Shown here: positions 1-8,838 of the stretch, piece after piece
Layout: every line of letters starts with the position of its first letter
Numbering within the stretch: the first letter of the stretch is position 1
Source: Paraferrimonas sedimenticola
GTDB lineage: Bacteria > Pseudomonadota > Gammaproteobacteria > Enterobacterales > Shewanellaceae
DNA length: 64,000 bases
NCBI RefSeq assembly: GCF_002282855.1
Contig: NZ_NRIR01000007.1
Location: 186,001 to 250,000, forward strand
Reading direction: 5' to 3'
Position numbers and translations under genes: made by a program
Notes under the pieces: generated by a model
Database searches by the model: none
What the model saw: only the letters and a program-made list of their open reading frames with translations
Told to the model about the DNA's origin: nothing

Positions 1-1724
1 TGCTCGTTCAACAGACCGCCAAGCACAACGATCTGACCCGAGTCGGCCATCACAGTCGTCGTTAGACGGCGGGTGGCAAAGGTCACGTCAATCGCGGTTT
101 GACCGTTGACGTTGGACACTTCCTGCTCAATGGTCAGCTTAACCGACTTACCTTCGTTAATTTGAGGCACCACTTTGAGCTTCACACCCACTTCTTTACG
201 CTCAACGGTAGAGAATGGATTGTCGTTGTTTGAACCCGCGGTTGAACCGGTCAAAATTGGCACTTCATCACCAACGATAAATGACGCTTCTTGGTTGTCT
301 AGGGTAGTAATCGACGGAGTCGCTAGCACGTTAGAGTTGGTGTCAGACGATACCGCTTGTACCAAGGCGCCAAAGTCACCAAAAGCAACACCCCAAGCCA
401 TACCGTTAACTTTGCCTAAGCTCTGGGCTAGTAGAGTAATGTCACCGCGCTTTTCTGGGTTTTCGGTACACACACCGTTTTCAGAACAAACCGTGGTGCC
501 CTTTTCTGGCTGGGCTTGCCAAATACCGGCGCCCACTTCGCCAATGCTCGGCCCCAAGTTATTAAACTGAGTAAAACCACCGGCTGCGCTGGCCCACTGC
601 ACACCAAAACCGACGTTATCGCCTTCGGCCACTTCAACAATAATGGCTTCAACCAGCACCTGAGCGCGGCGAATGTCCAACTGGCGAATGACGCTATCTA
701 GGGTGCGCATCTGATCCGGTTCGGCATTGATCACCAATGCATTGGTGTCGTTGTGCGCCATGATGGTGATTTTCTTACGCGAGCCTTTGCTGCGAGACGC
801 GGTTGAATTGCCGCCACCTGACTGAGCTTCTGCTTGAGCTTGCAAGGTCTCAGCAAAACCCGATAGCACCTGCTCAAGATCTTCGGCTTTAGCGTGCTTG
901 AGGTAAACCACCTTGGTGTTACCGGTGTTTTCTAGCTCGCCGTCCAAGCGTTTAACCAACTCTTCGACGCGCTTGCGGCTCTTCTCGTCACCACTAATGA
1001 TGACAGAGTTTGTGCGCTCATCAGCAACCACTTTTGGCGCTTTACCGGCGCCTTGGTTTTGGCCCTGCGCTCGGTACAAAGACTCGACAATGCGAACCAT
1101 CTCGCCGGCAGAAGCAAATTTAAGCTTAACTACCTTCATGTCAGTGTCGCCCTGGCGGTCGACGCGCTTAACCACTTCGACGAGCTTGTTCACCGTCGCT
1201 GCGCGACCTGTGATCATCAGAACGTTTGACGGGTCGTAGTTCACCACGTTACCGCCACCAGCATTGTCGTTTAGCTGGCGTAGCAATGGCGCTAACTGTT
1301 TAGCTTCAACGTTGTACAAAGGCACAATGCGGGTCACCATCTCATCGCCAGCGCCGGGGGTGTCATCGTCGGCTACGCGAATGTTCGACAGTTTGGCGTC
1401 TTTGTCTTTAATGACCTTGATGATGTTGTTGTCCATCTCGACAATGGCGTAACCGTAGACTTGCAGCACGTTCTGGAAGAACTGGTAGTACTGCTCATCG
1501 GTTAGCAGGTCGTAAGAACGAACGTTGATTTTGCCGCGAACGGTGGGGTCAACAATGATGGTGCGATTGAGGTTCTTACCAACAATGTTGATGAACTCTT
1601 GAATGTCGGTGCCTTTAAAGTTCGCTGTGTATTGAGCGTCGTTGGCAAAGGCGCCTTGGCTTAACGAAACGGTGGCGGCCATCAAAGACGCCATCAAGCC
1701 CATTTTAATCCGTTTTGTAATCAT
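1..1724 (-). CDS. gspD: type II secretion system secretin GspD (N-terminal ~574 residues, C-terminus off the window)
   Basis: This is the outer-membrane secretin ring subunit of the type II secretion system. The frame stays open from an ATG at 1724 to the left edge, so the C-terminal part of the secretin pore is missing. A signal peptide (about residues 1-27, ending in GAFA) is followed by an N0 domain (FKGTDIQEFINIVGKN), then three KH-like N1-N3 repeats with the typical phrases VVADERTNSVIISG and MAHNDTNALVINA, then the start of the secretin domain (VEAIIVEV, VGVKLKVVPQIN). A GAGGAAG ribosome site precedes the ATG. It lies 20 bases downstream of gspC in the same direction, the normal order of a gsp operon. 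The identification is secure. Confidence 0.95.
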   Translation of the reverse strand, partial: MITKRIKMGLMASLMAATVSLSQGAFANDAQYTANFKGTDIQEFINIVGKNLNRTIIVDPTVRGKINVRSYDLLTDEQYYQFFQNVLQVYGYAIVEMDNNIIKVIKDKDAKLSNIRVADDDTPGAGDEMVTRIVPLYNVEAKQLAPLLRQLNDNAGGGNVVNYDPSNVLMITGRAATVNKLVEVVKRVDRQGDTDMKVVKLKFASAGEMVRIVESLYRAQGQNQGAGKAPKVVADERTNSVIISGDEKSRKRVEELVKRLDGELENTGNTKVVYLKHAKAEDLEQVLSGFAETLQAQAEAQSGGGNSTASRSKGSRKKITIMAHNDTNALVINAEPDQMRTLDSVIRQLDIRRAQVLVEAIIVEVAEGDNVGFGVQWASAAGGFTQFNNLGPSIGEVGAGIWQAQPEKGTTVCSENGVCTENPEKRGDITLLAQSLGKVNGMAWGVAFGDFGALVQAVSSDTNSNVLATPSITTLDNQEASFIVGDEVPILTGSTAGSNNDNPFSTVERKEVGVKLKVVPQINEGKSVKLTIEQEVSNVNGQTAIDVTFATRRLTTTVMADSGQIVVLGGLLNE

Positions 1725-1744
1725 AGCTTCCTCGATGCCAGCAC

Positions 1745-2644
1745 TTATTGCGGCACACTTAAATTAATTTCTACCAGTTGACCGTCACGCTCGACCATTA
1801 CCGACACGTCAGTTAGCTCGGCTAATTGAGACATGACTTCCATCGCTTGAATCGCGTCAGTAAGGTCGTAGCCGTTAATCGATTTCGCCAAATCGTTGGC
1901 GTTAAATCCGGCTTCTTTGAATAGCTTAGGATCTTTTCCGGGATTTAAGCGATATCCCAGAGTTTCACCTGCGCGCGTGACAGGCGTAATATTGATAAGG
2001 TCGGTCAATTTGGCTGGGTCTTGCATCAAAGCTTTGCGGTCTACCGTCACCTGAGTGCGATCGCCCTGACGTTTGGCCTCAACCAAGTTTTTGGTCTCGC
2101 TGGAGGCTTCACTGGTGTACTCCATACCGTCGAGCATTAGAGTCTCGTAGCGGCCGCGATTACTTATAATGATGCGATCAGCAAACACTTCTTTGATGCT
2201 GGCCGATTGGCCTTTGATGGAGTCGCCAATGGCGTAGGTCTCTTGCGCGCCATTGTGCTCAATGATGGCAAGGCCGCGAGTGGTCTGGGTACTGGCCACC
2301 ACGCCGGTTAGTAAAATTCGCAAACTGGTTTTTGGCGCGTCGAGCAGGGCTTGATCTAAGCCGGGCTCTGGTTGCTTTGCTTGATTGGCGGCACTATCGC
2401 CTTCAACGTATTTACCAAAAAACTGCTTTTCGGTGATGTTGGTCGCTTGCACCGTTGACGAGCCACTCACCGGCAACACCGACGGTTGCCAGTTGGGTAT
2501 GGTGCCCGGTTGATCGAGCAACTGCCAACTGATGCGGGCGCTCAGGTACAAAGCTACCACCAAAAGCACAACAAAAGTGCCGTTGGCCAGCGGAGCTTGA
2601 GGCACGGTTTTAAGCCGTGTAAAAGTTGTCTCTATCCAATCCAT
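1745..2644 (-). CDS. gspC: type II secretion system inner-membrane protein GspC
   Basis: GspC links the inner-membrane platform of the type II secretion machine to the GspD secretin. The 299-residue protein has one N-terminal membrane segment (about residues 20-42), a linker, a homology-region domain (about 100-170, containing LLTGVVASTQTTRGLAIIEH and YAIGDSI) that in the family binds the GspD N0 domain, and a C-terminal PDZ-type domain (about 205-299, GYRLNPGKDPKLFKEAGF). It is the first gene of the operon, and gspD follows after 20 bases. It is divergent from hslR, with 212 bases between it and the preferred hslR start. Length and domain order match the family. Confidence 0.93.
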   Translation of the reverse strand: MDWIETTFTRLKTVPQAPLANGTFVVLLVVALYLSARISWQLLDQPGTIPNWQPSVLPVSGSSTVQATNITEKQFFGKYVEGDSAANQAKQPEPGLDQALLDAPKTSLRILLTGVVASTQTTRGLAIIEHNGAQETYAIGDSIKGQSASIKEVFADRIIISNRGRYETLMLDGMEYTSEASSETKNLVEAKRQGDRTQVTVDRKALMQDPAKLTDLINITPVTRAGETLGYRLNPGKDPKLFKEAGFNANDLAKSINGYDLTDAIQAMEVMSQLAELTDVSVMVERDGQLVEINLSVPQ

Positions 2645-2695
2645 AGTTTTTATAGCCAGGCTTTGAAGCGGCTGAAAAAGCGCTTGTCTATCATT

Positions 2696-2701
2696 ATTAT
2701 A
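2696..2701 (-). promoter_or_regulatory. candidate -10 element for gspCD
   Basis: Read on the minus strand this is a perfect TATAAT, about 50 bases upstream of the gspC start. No convincing -35 hexamer sits 16-18 bases further upstream, so this is a suggestion only. Confidence 0.3.
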
Positions 2702-2856
2702 AGTGACAGCTAATCCGCTGCCATGTTAACGCGCTTCAAATGTCGCAACAAGCGCAGTGACAAGTTCGCCGAAGTTTAATCGAAGCTATATGCTATCTTT
2801 CCAGCGTTTTGTACAATGTGAGCCACTGCAATATTTGCACTTTAGTAAACAAAGTT

Positions 2857-3255
2857 TTGAGCAATTCTGATAACCAACGCAAAGTTCGCTTAGATAAGTG
2901 GCTTTGGTCAGCCCGTCTTTACAAGACTCGAGCGCTGGCGCAAGAAATGATTTCCGGTGGCAAAGTCCACTACAATGGACAGCGCACTAAACCCAGTCGT
3001 TCCGTCGAAGTGGGTGCAGAAGTTGTTTTACGTCAAGGATTTGATGAAAAAACCATCATTATTGACCAATTGGCTGAAAAGCGGGTGAGCGCCCCGATCG
3101 CGGCCACTTTGTATCATGAAACCCAAGCTAGCCTCACCAAACGCGAGCAAGCGGCTGCCCAGCGCAAACTACTGGCCAGTAGTCACCCGCAGCCCCGCTC
3201 CAAACCGGATAAGAAGCAGCGCCGTCAAATCATTCGGTTCAAATCCACCGATTAG
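2857..3255 (+). CDS. hslR: ribosome-associated heat shock protein Hsp15 (S4 domain)
   Basis: Hsp15 binds free 50S subunits carrying nascent chains and helps recycle them after heat stress. The S4 RNA-binding domain starts at VRLDKWLWSARLYKTRALAQ and continues through GGKVHYNGQRTKPSR; a basic tail (KPDKKQRRQIIRFK) closes the protein, as in Escherichia coli Hsp15. No ATG lies in frame upstream of the domain. A TTG at 2857 gives 132 residues, close to the 133 of the E. coli protein; longer versions from GTG 2818 or TTG 2809 are possible but add residues the family lacks. hslO starts 15 bases downstream, the usual hslR-hslO pair. Function is secure; the start is not. Confidence 0.85.
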   Translation: MSNSDNQRKVRLDKWLWSARLYKTRALAQEMISGGKVHYNGQRTKPSRSVEVGAEVVLRQGFDEKTIIIDQLAEKRVSAPIAATLYHETQASLTKREQAAAQRKLLASSHPQPRSKPDKKQRRQIIRFKSTD

Positions 3256-3270
3256 TTAGAGAATCAATTC

Positions 3271-4140
3271 ATGTCAAATACCAGCCTGGACAGTCTCAAT
3301 CGCTACATGTTCGAACAAGCCGACGTTCGCGGCCAAATGGTGCAGCTAGAACAAAGCTATCAGCGCATGCTGCAAGGTCACGACTACCCGCTGGCACTGC
3401 AGCGTTTAATGGGCGAGCTGCTTTGCGCCACTAGCCTGCTCACCGCCACCTTGAAGTTTGAGGGAGATATCGCCGTACAGCTACAAGGCGATGGCCCGGT
3501 ATCACTGGCTGTGGTCAACGGCACCCAGAACCAAGAAATGCGCGGTGTGGCACACTACCAAGGCAGTCTAAAAGACGACGCCAACTTGACTGACTTGATT
3601 GGCAAGGGACACATGGTAATTACCATTACCCCGGACAAGGGCGAGCGCTACCAAGGCGTGGTCGCACTTGACCAGTCAAGCATTGCCGCCTGTCTAGAGA
3701 GTTACTTTGAGCGCTCAGAACAACTGCCAACCAACATCTGGTTGTTTGCCGACGGTCAGCACGCCGCTGGCATGTTGCTGCAGGTTTTGCCGGGCAAAGA
3801 TTCCGACTTGGCAGGCTTTGAGCATTTGGCCCAATTGACCAACACAATATCTGCAAAAGAGCTGTTTGAGCTCGACGCTGAAAATATTTTGCATCGTTTA
3901 TACCACCAAGAAGACCTGCGTTTGTTCGACGCGGTAGCGGTGGAATTTAAGTGTCGTTGCTCTAGAGAGCGCTCTGCAGCTGCGATCCGCTCAATTGATC
4001 GCCAAGAGTTGGAAAGTATTCTTGCCGACATGGGACATATTGCGCTTGATTGTGACTATTGCGGAACCAAGTACGAGTTTGATTCAATAGACGTCGCAGC
4101 TCTGTTTGATGGCAATTTGAGCGATAACCACACCCACTAA
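3271..4140 (+). CDS. hslO: redox-regulated chaperone Hsp33
   Basis: Hsp33 is a cytoplasmic holdase switched on by oxidation. The 289-residue protein has the usual N-terminal substrate-binding fold ([20 protein letters not shown], [22 protein letters not shown] region) and the C-terminal redox switch with zinc-ligand cysteines at C228-x-C230 (FKCRCSRER) and C261-x-x-C264 ([10 protein letters not shown]). These four cysteines bind zinc when reduced and form disulphides when oxidised in the family. It follows hslR by 15 bases, so the two are probably one transcript. Start ATG at 3271 matches the family N-terminus. Confidence 0.95.
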   Translation: MSNTSLDSLNRYMFEQADVRGQMVQLEQSYQRMLQGHDYPLALQRLMGELLCATSLLTATLKFEGDIAVQLQGDGPVSLAVVNGTQNQEMRGVAHYQGSLKDDANLTDLIGKGHMVITITPDKGERYQGVVALDQSSIAACLESYFERSEQLPTNIWLFADGQHAAGMLLQVLPGKDSDLAGFEHLAQLTNTISAKELFELDAENILHRLYHQEDLRLFDAVAVEFKCRCSRERSAAAIRSIDRQELESILADMGHIALDCDYCGTKYEFDSIDVAALFDGNLSDNHTH

Positions 4141-4223
4141 CCTTCACCGGTCTCCTGGGCGGCGCTCCTACCCCAAGACGTGCTGCCTATCAAAGCTAAC
4201 CTGCGACATAGCGATCGCGGGGA

Positions 4224-4229
4224 TATAAT
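4224..4229 (+). promoter_or_regulatory. candidate -10 element for pckA
   Basis: A perfect TATAAT lies 74 bases before the pckA start. The -35 position (around 4201-4206, CTGCGA) is poor, which would fit an activator-dependent promoter, but no clear activator site was recognised. Confidence 0.35.
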
Positions 4230-4256
4230 TCTTATAAAAAGCACAAAAAATGGCAG

Positions 4257-4274
4257 GGGCCGGCAAACCGGCCC
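4257..4274 (+). promoter_or_regulatory. perfect GC hairpin in the pckA leader
   Basis: GGGCCGG-CAAA-CCGGCCC forms a perfect 7-base-pair stem with a 4-base loop, ending 23 bases before the pckA ATG and just before the AAGGAG ribosome site (4285-4290). It has no T-run, so it is not a terminator. It could affect leader stability or ribosome access. Confidence 0.5.
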
Positions 4275-4297
4275 GAGTATCCACAAGGAGACCTAGA

Positions 4298-5848
4298 ATG
4301 GTGGATCATCACACCCGTGTTCGACGCAATCTAACCCGCGCCGAGCTGATTGAGTGCGCCTTACAGGCAAACGAAGGCCAACTCGCCGCTAATGGCGCTT
4401 TGGTCACCCAAACAGGCCAACGTACTGGCCGCTCGCCCTTAGACAGATTCATCGTAGCTGAGGCCAGCTCTGAGCATCATATCGACTGGGGCAAAGTCAA
4501 TCGCCGCTTTGACTCTGAGCGTTTTGATGCGTTGTGGCAGCGCGTCAGCGATTACATGAAAGACCGCATTTGCTATCAATCGCAACTGCATGTGGGCGCC
4601 TCCGAGCGTCACTACCTGCCCCTGCAAGTCACCACAGAAACCGCTTGGCATCAGTTGTTCGCCAAGAATCTGTTCATCGAGCCTGAGCACTTCAACCCAA
4701 GTGAAAAAGGCGAGTGGCAAATCCTCAATGCACCTGGTTTTGAGTGTCAACCCGAGCGCGATGGTACCAATAGCGACGGCGTGGTGATCATTAACTTTGG
4801 TCAGCGCAAGGTGTTATTGGCGGGCATGTGTTACGCCGGTGAGATGAAAAAAGCCATGTTCTCAGTGCAAAACTTCTTGCTCCCCGAGCACGACGTGCTG
4901 CCCATGCACTGTAGCGCCAACGTTGGTGAGCAAGGCGATACCGTATTGTTCTTTGGCTTATCCGGCACAGGCAAAACCACCTTATCGGCTGATCCCAAGC
5001 GATTTTTGATTGGCGATGATGAGCACGGCTGGGGCGATGGCGAAGTGTTTAATATCGAAGGCGGCTGCTACGCCAAGTGCATTAATCTAAGCCAGAAAAA
5101 CGAACCGGTGATTTGGGATGCGATTCGCTTTGGTACCGTGCTTGAGAACGTAGTACTCGATGAGCAAAAGACCCCGGACTATGACGATGTTAGCTTGACT
5201 GAGAACAGTCGCGCGGGTTATCCGCTAGAGCACATCGCCAAGCGCATTGAAGCCAATCGCGGTGCCGAGCCACACGCGATAGTCTTTTTGACCTGCGACG
5301 TTTCTGGAGTGCTACCACCGGTTTCAATCTTGTCGAAAGAGCAAGCGGCTTACCACTTCTTGTCGGGCTACACCGCCAAGGTGGGCTCTACCGAAATGGG
5401 CTCAAGTGCTGCCATTCAGTCCACCTTCTCCACTTGCTTTGGTGCACCTTTCTTCCCTCGCGCAGCCGCGGTTTACGCCGAGTTGCTGATGCAGCGCATC
5501 GAGCGTTTTGGCAGTCAGGTGTATCTGGTCAATACCGGTTGGACCGGCGGCGGTTACGGCGAAGGTCAACGCTTTGCGATTCCAACCACCCGCGCCATTA
5601 TCGACGCGATTGTCAGCGGCGAGCTTAAACAGGCACAAACCACTCATTTACCTCAGCTCAATCTGAGCGTACCAACTCGAGTGAATGGGGTGGAGTCAAT
5701 TCTGCTTAATCCACGAGATACCTGGCGCGACGGACAGGCATACGACACTGCAGCGGCGGCACTAGCCAAGGCCTTCAACGACAACTTTAGCCAGTATTCA
5801 GTGAATCAGGCGATTGTTGACGCAGGACCACAAGTGGCTGAAATTTAA
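4298..5848 (+). CDS. pckA: phosphoenolpyruvate carboxykinase (ATP)
   Basis: This enzyme converts oxaloacetate and ATP to phosphoenolpyruvate, CO2 and ADP, the first committed step of gluconeogenesis. Family motifs are present: RSPLDRF near the N-terminus, the P-loop [11 protein letters not shown] (about residues 220-230), the metal/nucleotide site GDDEHGWGD, and the C-terminal [10 protein letters not shown] with [10 protein letters not shown]. The frame is open further upstream to 4250, but the ATG at 4298 has an AAGGAG ribosome site 8 bases before it and gives 516 residues, the normal length. It is separated from hslO by 157 bases with its own promoter-like sequence and leader hairpin. Confidence 0.96.
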   Translation: MVDHHTRVRRNLTRAELIECALQANEGQLAANGALVTQTGQRTGRSPLDRFIVAEASSEHHIDWGKVNRRFDSERFDALWQRVSDYMKDRICYQSQLHVGASERHYLPLQVTTETAWHQLFAKNLFIEPEHFNPSEKGEWQILNAPGFECQPERDGTNSDGVVIINFGQRKVLLAGMCYAGEMKKAMFSVQNFLLPEHDVLPMHCSANVGEQGDTVLFFGLSGTGKTTLSADPKRFLIGDDEHGWGDGEVFNIEGGCYAKCINLSQKNEPVIWDAIRFGTVLENVVLDEQKTPDYDDVSLTENSRAGYPLEHIAKRIEANRGAEPHAIVFLTCDVSGVLPPVSILSKEQAAYHFLSGYTAKVGSTEMGSSAAIQSTFSTCFGAPFFPRAAAVYAELLMQRIERFGSQVYLVNTGWTGGGYGEGQRFAIPTTRAIIDAIVSGELKQAQTTHLPQLNLSVPTRVNGVESILLNPRDTWRDGQAYDTAAAALAKAFNDNFSQYSVNQAIVDAGPQVAEI

Positions 5849-5868
5849 GCGCAATAACACAAGCGATC

Positions 5869-5900
5869 GCACAAAAGTCACATGGAGGTGACCTTTGTGC
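5869..5900 (+). repeat. 13-base inverted repeat after pckA
   Basis: Two 13-base arms (5869-5881 and 5888-5900) are inverted copies with one mismatch, separated by ATGGAG. The structure starts 20 bases after the pckA stop and has no T-run on either side. It may be a weak terminator or 3'-end stabiliser of pckA, or an operator for the small gene at 5965. Confidence 0.5.
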
Positions 5901-5964
5901 AACAGTCTTCACAAAGCACTCGGCTTACACTGCAAGCATATTCACTTGTCGAACTAGGCCCAAC

Positions 5965-6393
5965 ATGAACATTCAAGGATTCGAACCCGTCATCAGCGCA
6001 GCTATGCTGTGTGCCCTTGTTAGCAGCTGGAGCATGGCGTTAGCGCCAGATTACAGCGATACCGCGCAAGTGAAACCCAGTCTTGAACGACTGCTGGCGC
6101 CACTCTCACAGCAAGCCCCCACAGAAATTCGCGACCGCGGTCTGCAAGTACATCTCGAGGCAGACAAGCACCTAGAGCAATTGCAGCTGGATTATCGCAC
6201 TAAGTTGGAAGCCAACGGTTGGCAGGTGGTGGAACATCAAGGTGATAACTGGGGCCCGTTTGAAGCCGGTGAGCTGGTTGCCACTCGAAACCACAATCAC
6301 TTGGTGGTGCAGTTTTCCGCTCACGCCGGTCATGCCGAAATCGATTTGTGCGTGTGGGACCATCAACCTCGCAACGATACTTGCCCAGGCTAA
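5965..6393 (+). CDS. hypothetical protein, possibly exported
   Basis: I do not recognise this 142-residue protein. The N-terminus has a hydrophobic stretch (about residues 8-26, ISAAMLCALVSSWSMALA) ending in a plausible signal-peptidase site. The rest is soluble with two cysteines near the C-terminus (LCVWDHQ and NDTCPG) that could pair in the periplasm. Codon use looks like its neighbours. It stands alone: a hairpin separates it from pckA and it converges on the GIY-YIG gene with only 3 bases between stops. The gene is probably real because the frame is clean and fills the gap, but the function is unknown. Confidence 0.6.
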   Translation: MNIQGFEPVISAAMLCALVSSWSMALAPDYSDTAQVKPSLERLLAPLSQQAPTEIRDRGLQVHLEADKHLEQLQLDYRTKLEANGWQVVEHQGDNWGPFEAGELVATRNHNHLVVQFSAHAGHAEIDLCVWDHQPRNDTCPG

Positions 6394-6396
6394 AGG

Positions 6397-6675
6397 TTAG
6401 TCGTCTAGTAGCTCGCTCAGCTCCAGTCGACGGTCGATAAGCGCCAGTTTTTGAGGTTTGCTCAGGCGCTTTACCTTGTGCTCAAGACGGCTAGCACGAC
6501 TTCTATCGCCAACACTTTGATTGAACACTAAGGTCAAAGGGCCGCGGCCACGCAGTGCCTTGGCCCCTTTGGGAGAGTCTTGATGTTCACCAAAACGACG
6601 CGCCACGTCCGTGGTTATCCCCGTGTATAACGCACCGTCTTTGGTTTGAATTAAATAGAGACTGTACTCGCTCAC
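6397..6675 (-). CDS. GIY-YIG nuclease-superfamily protein (UPF0213 / YhbQ type)
   Basis: This 92-residue protein is a single GIY-YIG domain: [20 protein letters not shown] carries the YLI...YTGI form of the motif, followed by the arginine-containing helix VARRFGEHQ and the family phrase [12 protein letters not shown]. Small stand-alone proteins of this kind (YhbQ-like) are thought to be DNA-acting nucleases, but their role is poorly known. The start is GTG at 6675, overlapping the stop of the upstream permease gene (GTGA), which suggests translational coupling. Confidence 0.85.
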   Translation of the reverse strand: MSEYSLYLIQTKDGALYTGITTDVARRFGEHQDSPKGAKALRGRGPLTLVFNQSVGDRSRASRLEHKVKRLSKPQKLALIDRRLELSELLDD

Positions 6676-7997
6676 TTCCAGCGTCGCAGTTGGTGGCCTT
6701 TAAAGGCATAGAATGCCAGATACACATAGCCTGGCAAGAGCACCCAATAGGCCCACTGCGAATCACCCGAGCTCTCAGCCACCGCACCGTAAAGCAGTGG
6801 CATGATAGCGCCACCACTAATGCCCATGATCAACAGTGCCGCGCCAGTGCTGGTGTGCTTACCCAACCCGTCAAGGGCCAACGGCCAAACCGCAGGCCAC
6901 ACCAAGGCGTTCGCCAGACCAAGTAGGGCTAGGAAGAACAGTGAGTTAGGCACAGTGGGTACGCCAAATAGCGCAATCGTAGCATCGGCAATACTGGTGG
7001 AGCCGGCCGAGCTAAACATAATGCCCAGCGAGAACAGAATGCCAAACAGCGCCGAGGCTTGTAGGGCTTTTTCTTGGCTGATAAAGCGCGGGATCAGCGC
7101 CATGCCAATCACGTATCCCGCCACCATAAAGGCCATGGTGTAACTGGTGAGCATGCCGAAATTCTCGACACCAAGTTGGCGTCCATACATACCGATAGTG
7201 TCGCCGGCAATCACCTCTACCCCGACGTATAGGAACAGCGCTACTGCACCCAACACCAGATGTGGATACTGGAAGACTTCTTTAACTGGCGCCTTGTCTT
7301 TGCCGTCATCGCCCAAATCCAGCTCAGGCAGCGGCGAGAACTTAATCGCAAATGCCAGCAGTACCAGCACCCCAGCCATCCAAACATAAGGCTCAACCAA
7401 GCGATGGGACAACTCGGTCAAGGCTTGGCTACGAGCCACAGCGTCCATCAGTGCCAACTTTTCTTCGCTGAACTGGTCCATGCCCGATAGCATCAAAGCG
7501 GTAAACATCACAGGGGCAACGATACCTGCGCCTTTGTTGAGCAAGCCCATGATACTAATGCGCACCGCAGCGCTCTCTTTGGGGCCAATGTGGACAATGT
7601 AAGGGTTAGACGCGGTTTGTAAAATGGTGAGACCTGAGCCCATCACAAACATCGCCAGCAAGAACACTGAGTACTCACGGGACAGCGCTGCAGGGATAAA
7701 CACCAAAGCCCCCAGCGCAATGATCAGCAAACCCAGCATCATGCCCTTGCGATAACCGGTACGCTGCAAAATCATCGACATTGGCAACGCCATCACTGTG
7801 TAAGCGATGTAAAAGGCAGTTGCCACCAAGTAGGCTTCCATCTGATTGAGTTCGCAAACGATTTCCAAAAACGGGATCAGCGAGCCGTTGAGCCAGGTTA
7901 CAAAACCAAAAATAAAAAACAGGGTACCAATAATAGCCATGGGTACCCATTGGGGTTGGGTTGGAGTCTTGTCGATTGCTGCGTCCATATCCTGCAT
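6672..7997 (-). CDS. FHS-family sugar:proton symporter (GluP/FucP/NagP type)
   Basis: This 441-residue permease of the major facilitator superfamily has about 12 membrane segments and the features of the fucose/galactose/glucose symporter family: the N-terminal [19 protein letters not shown] and [15 protein letters not shown], where the Asn and Asn-Pro are family hallmarks. Relatives in Shewanella import N-acetylglucosamine (NagP), others glucose or galactose; the sequence alone does not decide. A LacI-type palindrome 49-72 bases upstream of the start argues for sugar-responsive control. The gene overlaps the following GIY-YIG gene by 4 bases. A second ATG at 7988 is an alternative start. Confidence 0.85.
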   Translation of the reverse strand: MQDMDAAIDKTPTQPQWVPMAIIGTLFFIFGFVTWLNGSLIPFLEIVCELNQMEAYLVATAFYIAYTVMALPMSMILQRTGYRKGMMLGLLIIALGALVFIPAALSREYSVFLLAMFVMGSGLTILQTASNPYIVHIGPKESAAVRISIMGLLNKGAGIVAPVMFTALMLSGMDQFSEEKLALMDAVARSQALTELSHRLVEPYVWMAGVLVLLAFAIKFSPLPELDLGDDGKDKAPVKEVFQYPHLVLGAVALFLYVGVEVIAGDTIGMYGRQLGVENFGMLTSYTMAFMVAGYVIGMALIPRFISQEKALQASALFGILFSLGIMFSSAGSTSIADATIALFGVPTVPNSLFFLALLGLANALVWPAVWPLALDGLGKHTSTGAALLIMGISGGAIMPLLYGAVAESSGDSQWAYWVLLPGYVYLAFYAFKGHQLRRWK

Positions 7998-8045
7998 CTT
8001 CTAGTTTTTGTTCGGTTTCAAACGCTGTTTTTGACTGGAGAAAGA

Positions 8046-8069
8046 CAAAATGACAGCGGTGTCATTTTG
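8046..8069 (-). promoter_or_regulatory. LacI/NagR-type operator candidate upstream of the sugar permease
   Basis: Perfect 10-base arms (CAAAATGACA and TGTCATTTTG) flank GCGG, giving the core TGACAGCGGTGTCA with the central CG step typical of LacI-family operators. It lies 49 bases upstream of the permease start. Because it also follows the PepSY gene stop by 5 bases and its arm ends in T's, it could double as that gene's terminator. Confidence 0.55.
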
Positions 8070-8074
8070 CTAAT

Positions 8075-8800
8075 CTACGTCACTTTTTGAGCAATTGCCA
8101 ACTTCTTTTTCCAGCGAGAAACTCGTCTGAGCAGACTCGAAAGGGCCAGCGCCGAGCCGCTAATCGCCAAAATGACTGCGAGTACGGAGAGAATCCGCAG
8201 CAGCGGATTGTTGAAATCCTCGCCTTGGCCATAGTCCATGATATGAATGCGCCAAAGGGCGTCAAACCAGACCCAGTAGTCGTTACGGGCCGTAATAAAC
8301 ACACCTTGCTGGTCGAAATAAAAGCGAGTGCTTCTGTGGTCGTCAAACTGTGCCTGCCACACCAAGCCGCGCTGACCTAACTCGTCAACCAGACCGAGCC
8401 ACCGGCTGGGAACTTGGTCTAGAAACTTAACGGAAATCAGTTCCCCCTCCCCTGCGTATCTTTGTTGGGCGTAGGTGCTAATTTGCTCGGGTGACAATGA
8501 ATCTACTGGCGTAGCGTCGGCTAAGCGAACTCTATGGGTCTGTTTAGATTGGCGATACTCAATCAAAGGACCTGCGGCACTTTGCACCAGTTTCAACGCA
8601 TCCACTTGTCCTGGGGCAAAAGCCGACGGCCACGGGGTGGTAATTGCGGGCTCAGGCGCCAACCAGTCTTGAGATTTCACCCAAGATTGAAACGGCACCA
8701 AAGCAAAGTAGGCGCCGCCAATTAACCAGCCCAGCATCTGAATAAAGATCAGAATGGCTAAACTCTGGTGTACTTTATGCGCCAGCTTTTTCCACGCCAT
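8075..8800 (-). CDS. PepSY-domain membrane protein
   Basis: This 241-residue protein is anchored at both ends: a membrane segment at about residues 14-34 (SLAILIFIQMLGWLIGGAYF) and one at about 200-222 (ILSVLAVILAISGSALALSS). Between them lies a periplasmic part with PepSY-like features, including YFDQQGVFITARND and WRIHIMDYGQGEDFNNPLLR, a phrase seen in PepSY-associated membrane proteins that often sit beside iron or redox functions. The exact role is unknown. The ATG at 8800 has an AAGGAG ribosome site. It follows rlmJ by 38 bases in the same direction. Confidence 0.75.
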   Translation of the reverse strand: MAWKKLAHKVHQSLAILIFIQMLGWLIGGAYFALVPFQSWVKSQDWLAPEPAITTPWPSAFAPGQVDALKLVQSAAGPLIEYRQSKQTHRVRLADATPVDSLSPEQISTYAQQRYAGEGELISVKFLDQVPSRWLGLVDELGQRGLVWQAQFDDHRSTRFYFDQQGVFITARNDYWVWFDALWRIHIMDYGQGEDFNNPLLRILSVLAVILAISGSALALSSLLRRVSRWKKKLAIAQKVT

Positions 8801-8838
8801 ACGTCACGACTCCTTGTGTATCTGGCTTGTGATTCGCG

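Noticed and set aside
175-1452. Open frames on the plus strand opposite gspD
   Set aside because: They are antisense to a well-conserved gene, have no ribosome sites or recognisable motifs, and show the pattern of codon-position shadow frames.
4250-4297. Upstream start of pckA at 4250
   Set aside because: It would put the leader hairpin inside the coding region; ATG 4298 has AAGGAG and gives the normal length.
4211-5870. GCGATCGC octamers at 4211-4218 and 5863-5870 as repeats flanking pckA
   Set aside because: Only two copies were noticed, with unrelated surroundings and no target duplication; most likely chance or a general motif of the genome.
8087-8725. Plus-strand frames opposite the PepSY gene
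   Set aside because: Short, overlapping one another, without motifs; the minus-strand gene has a ribosome site and two membrane segments.
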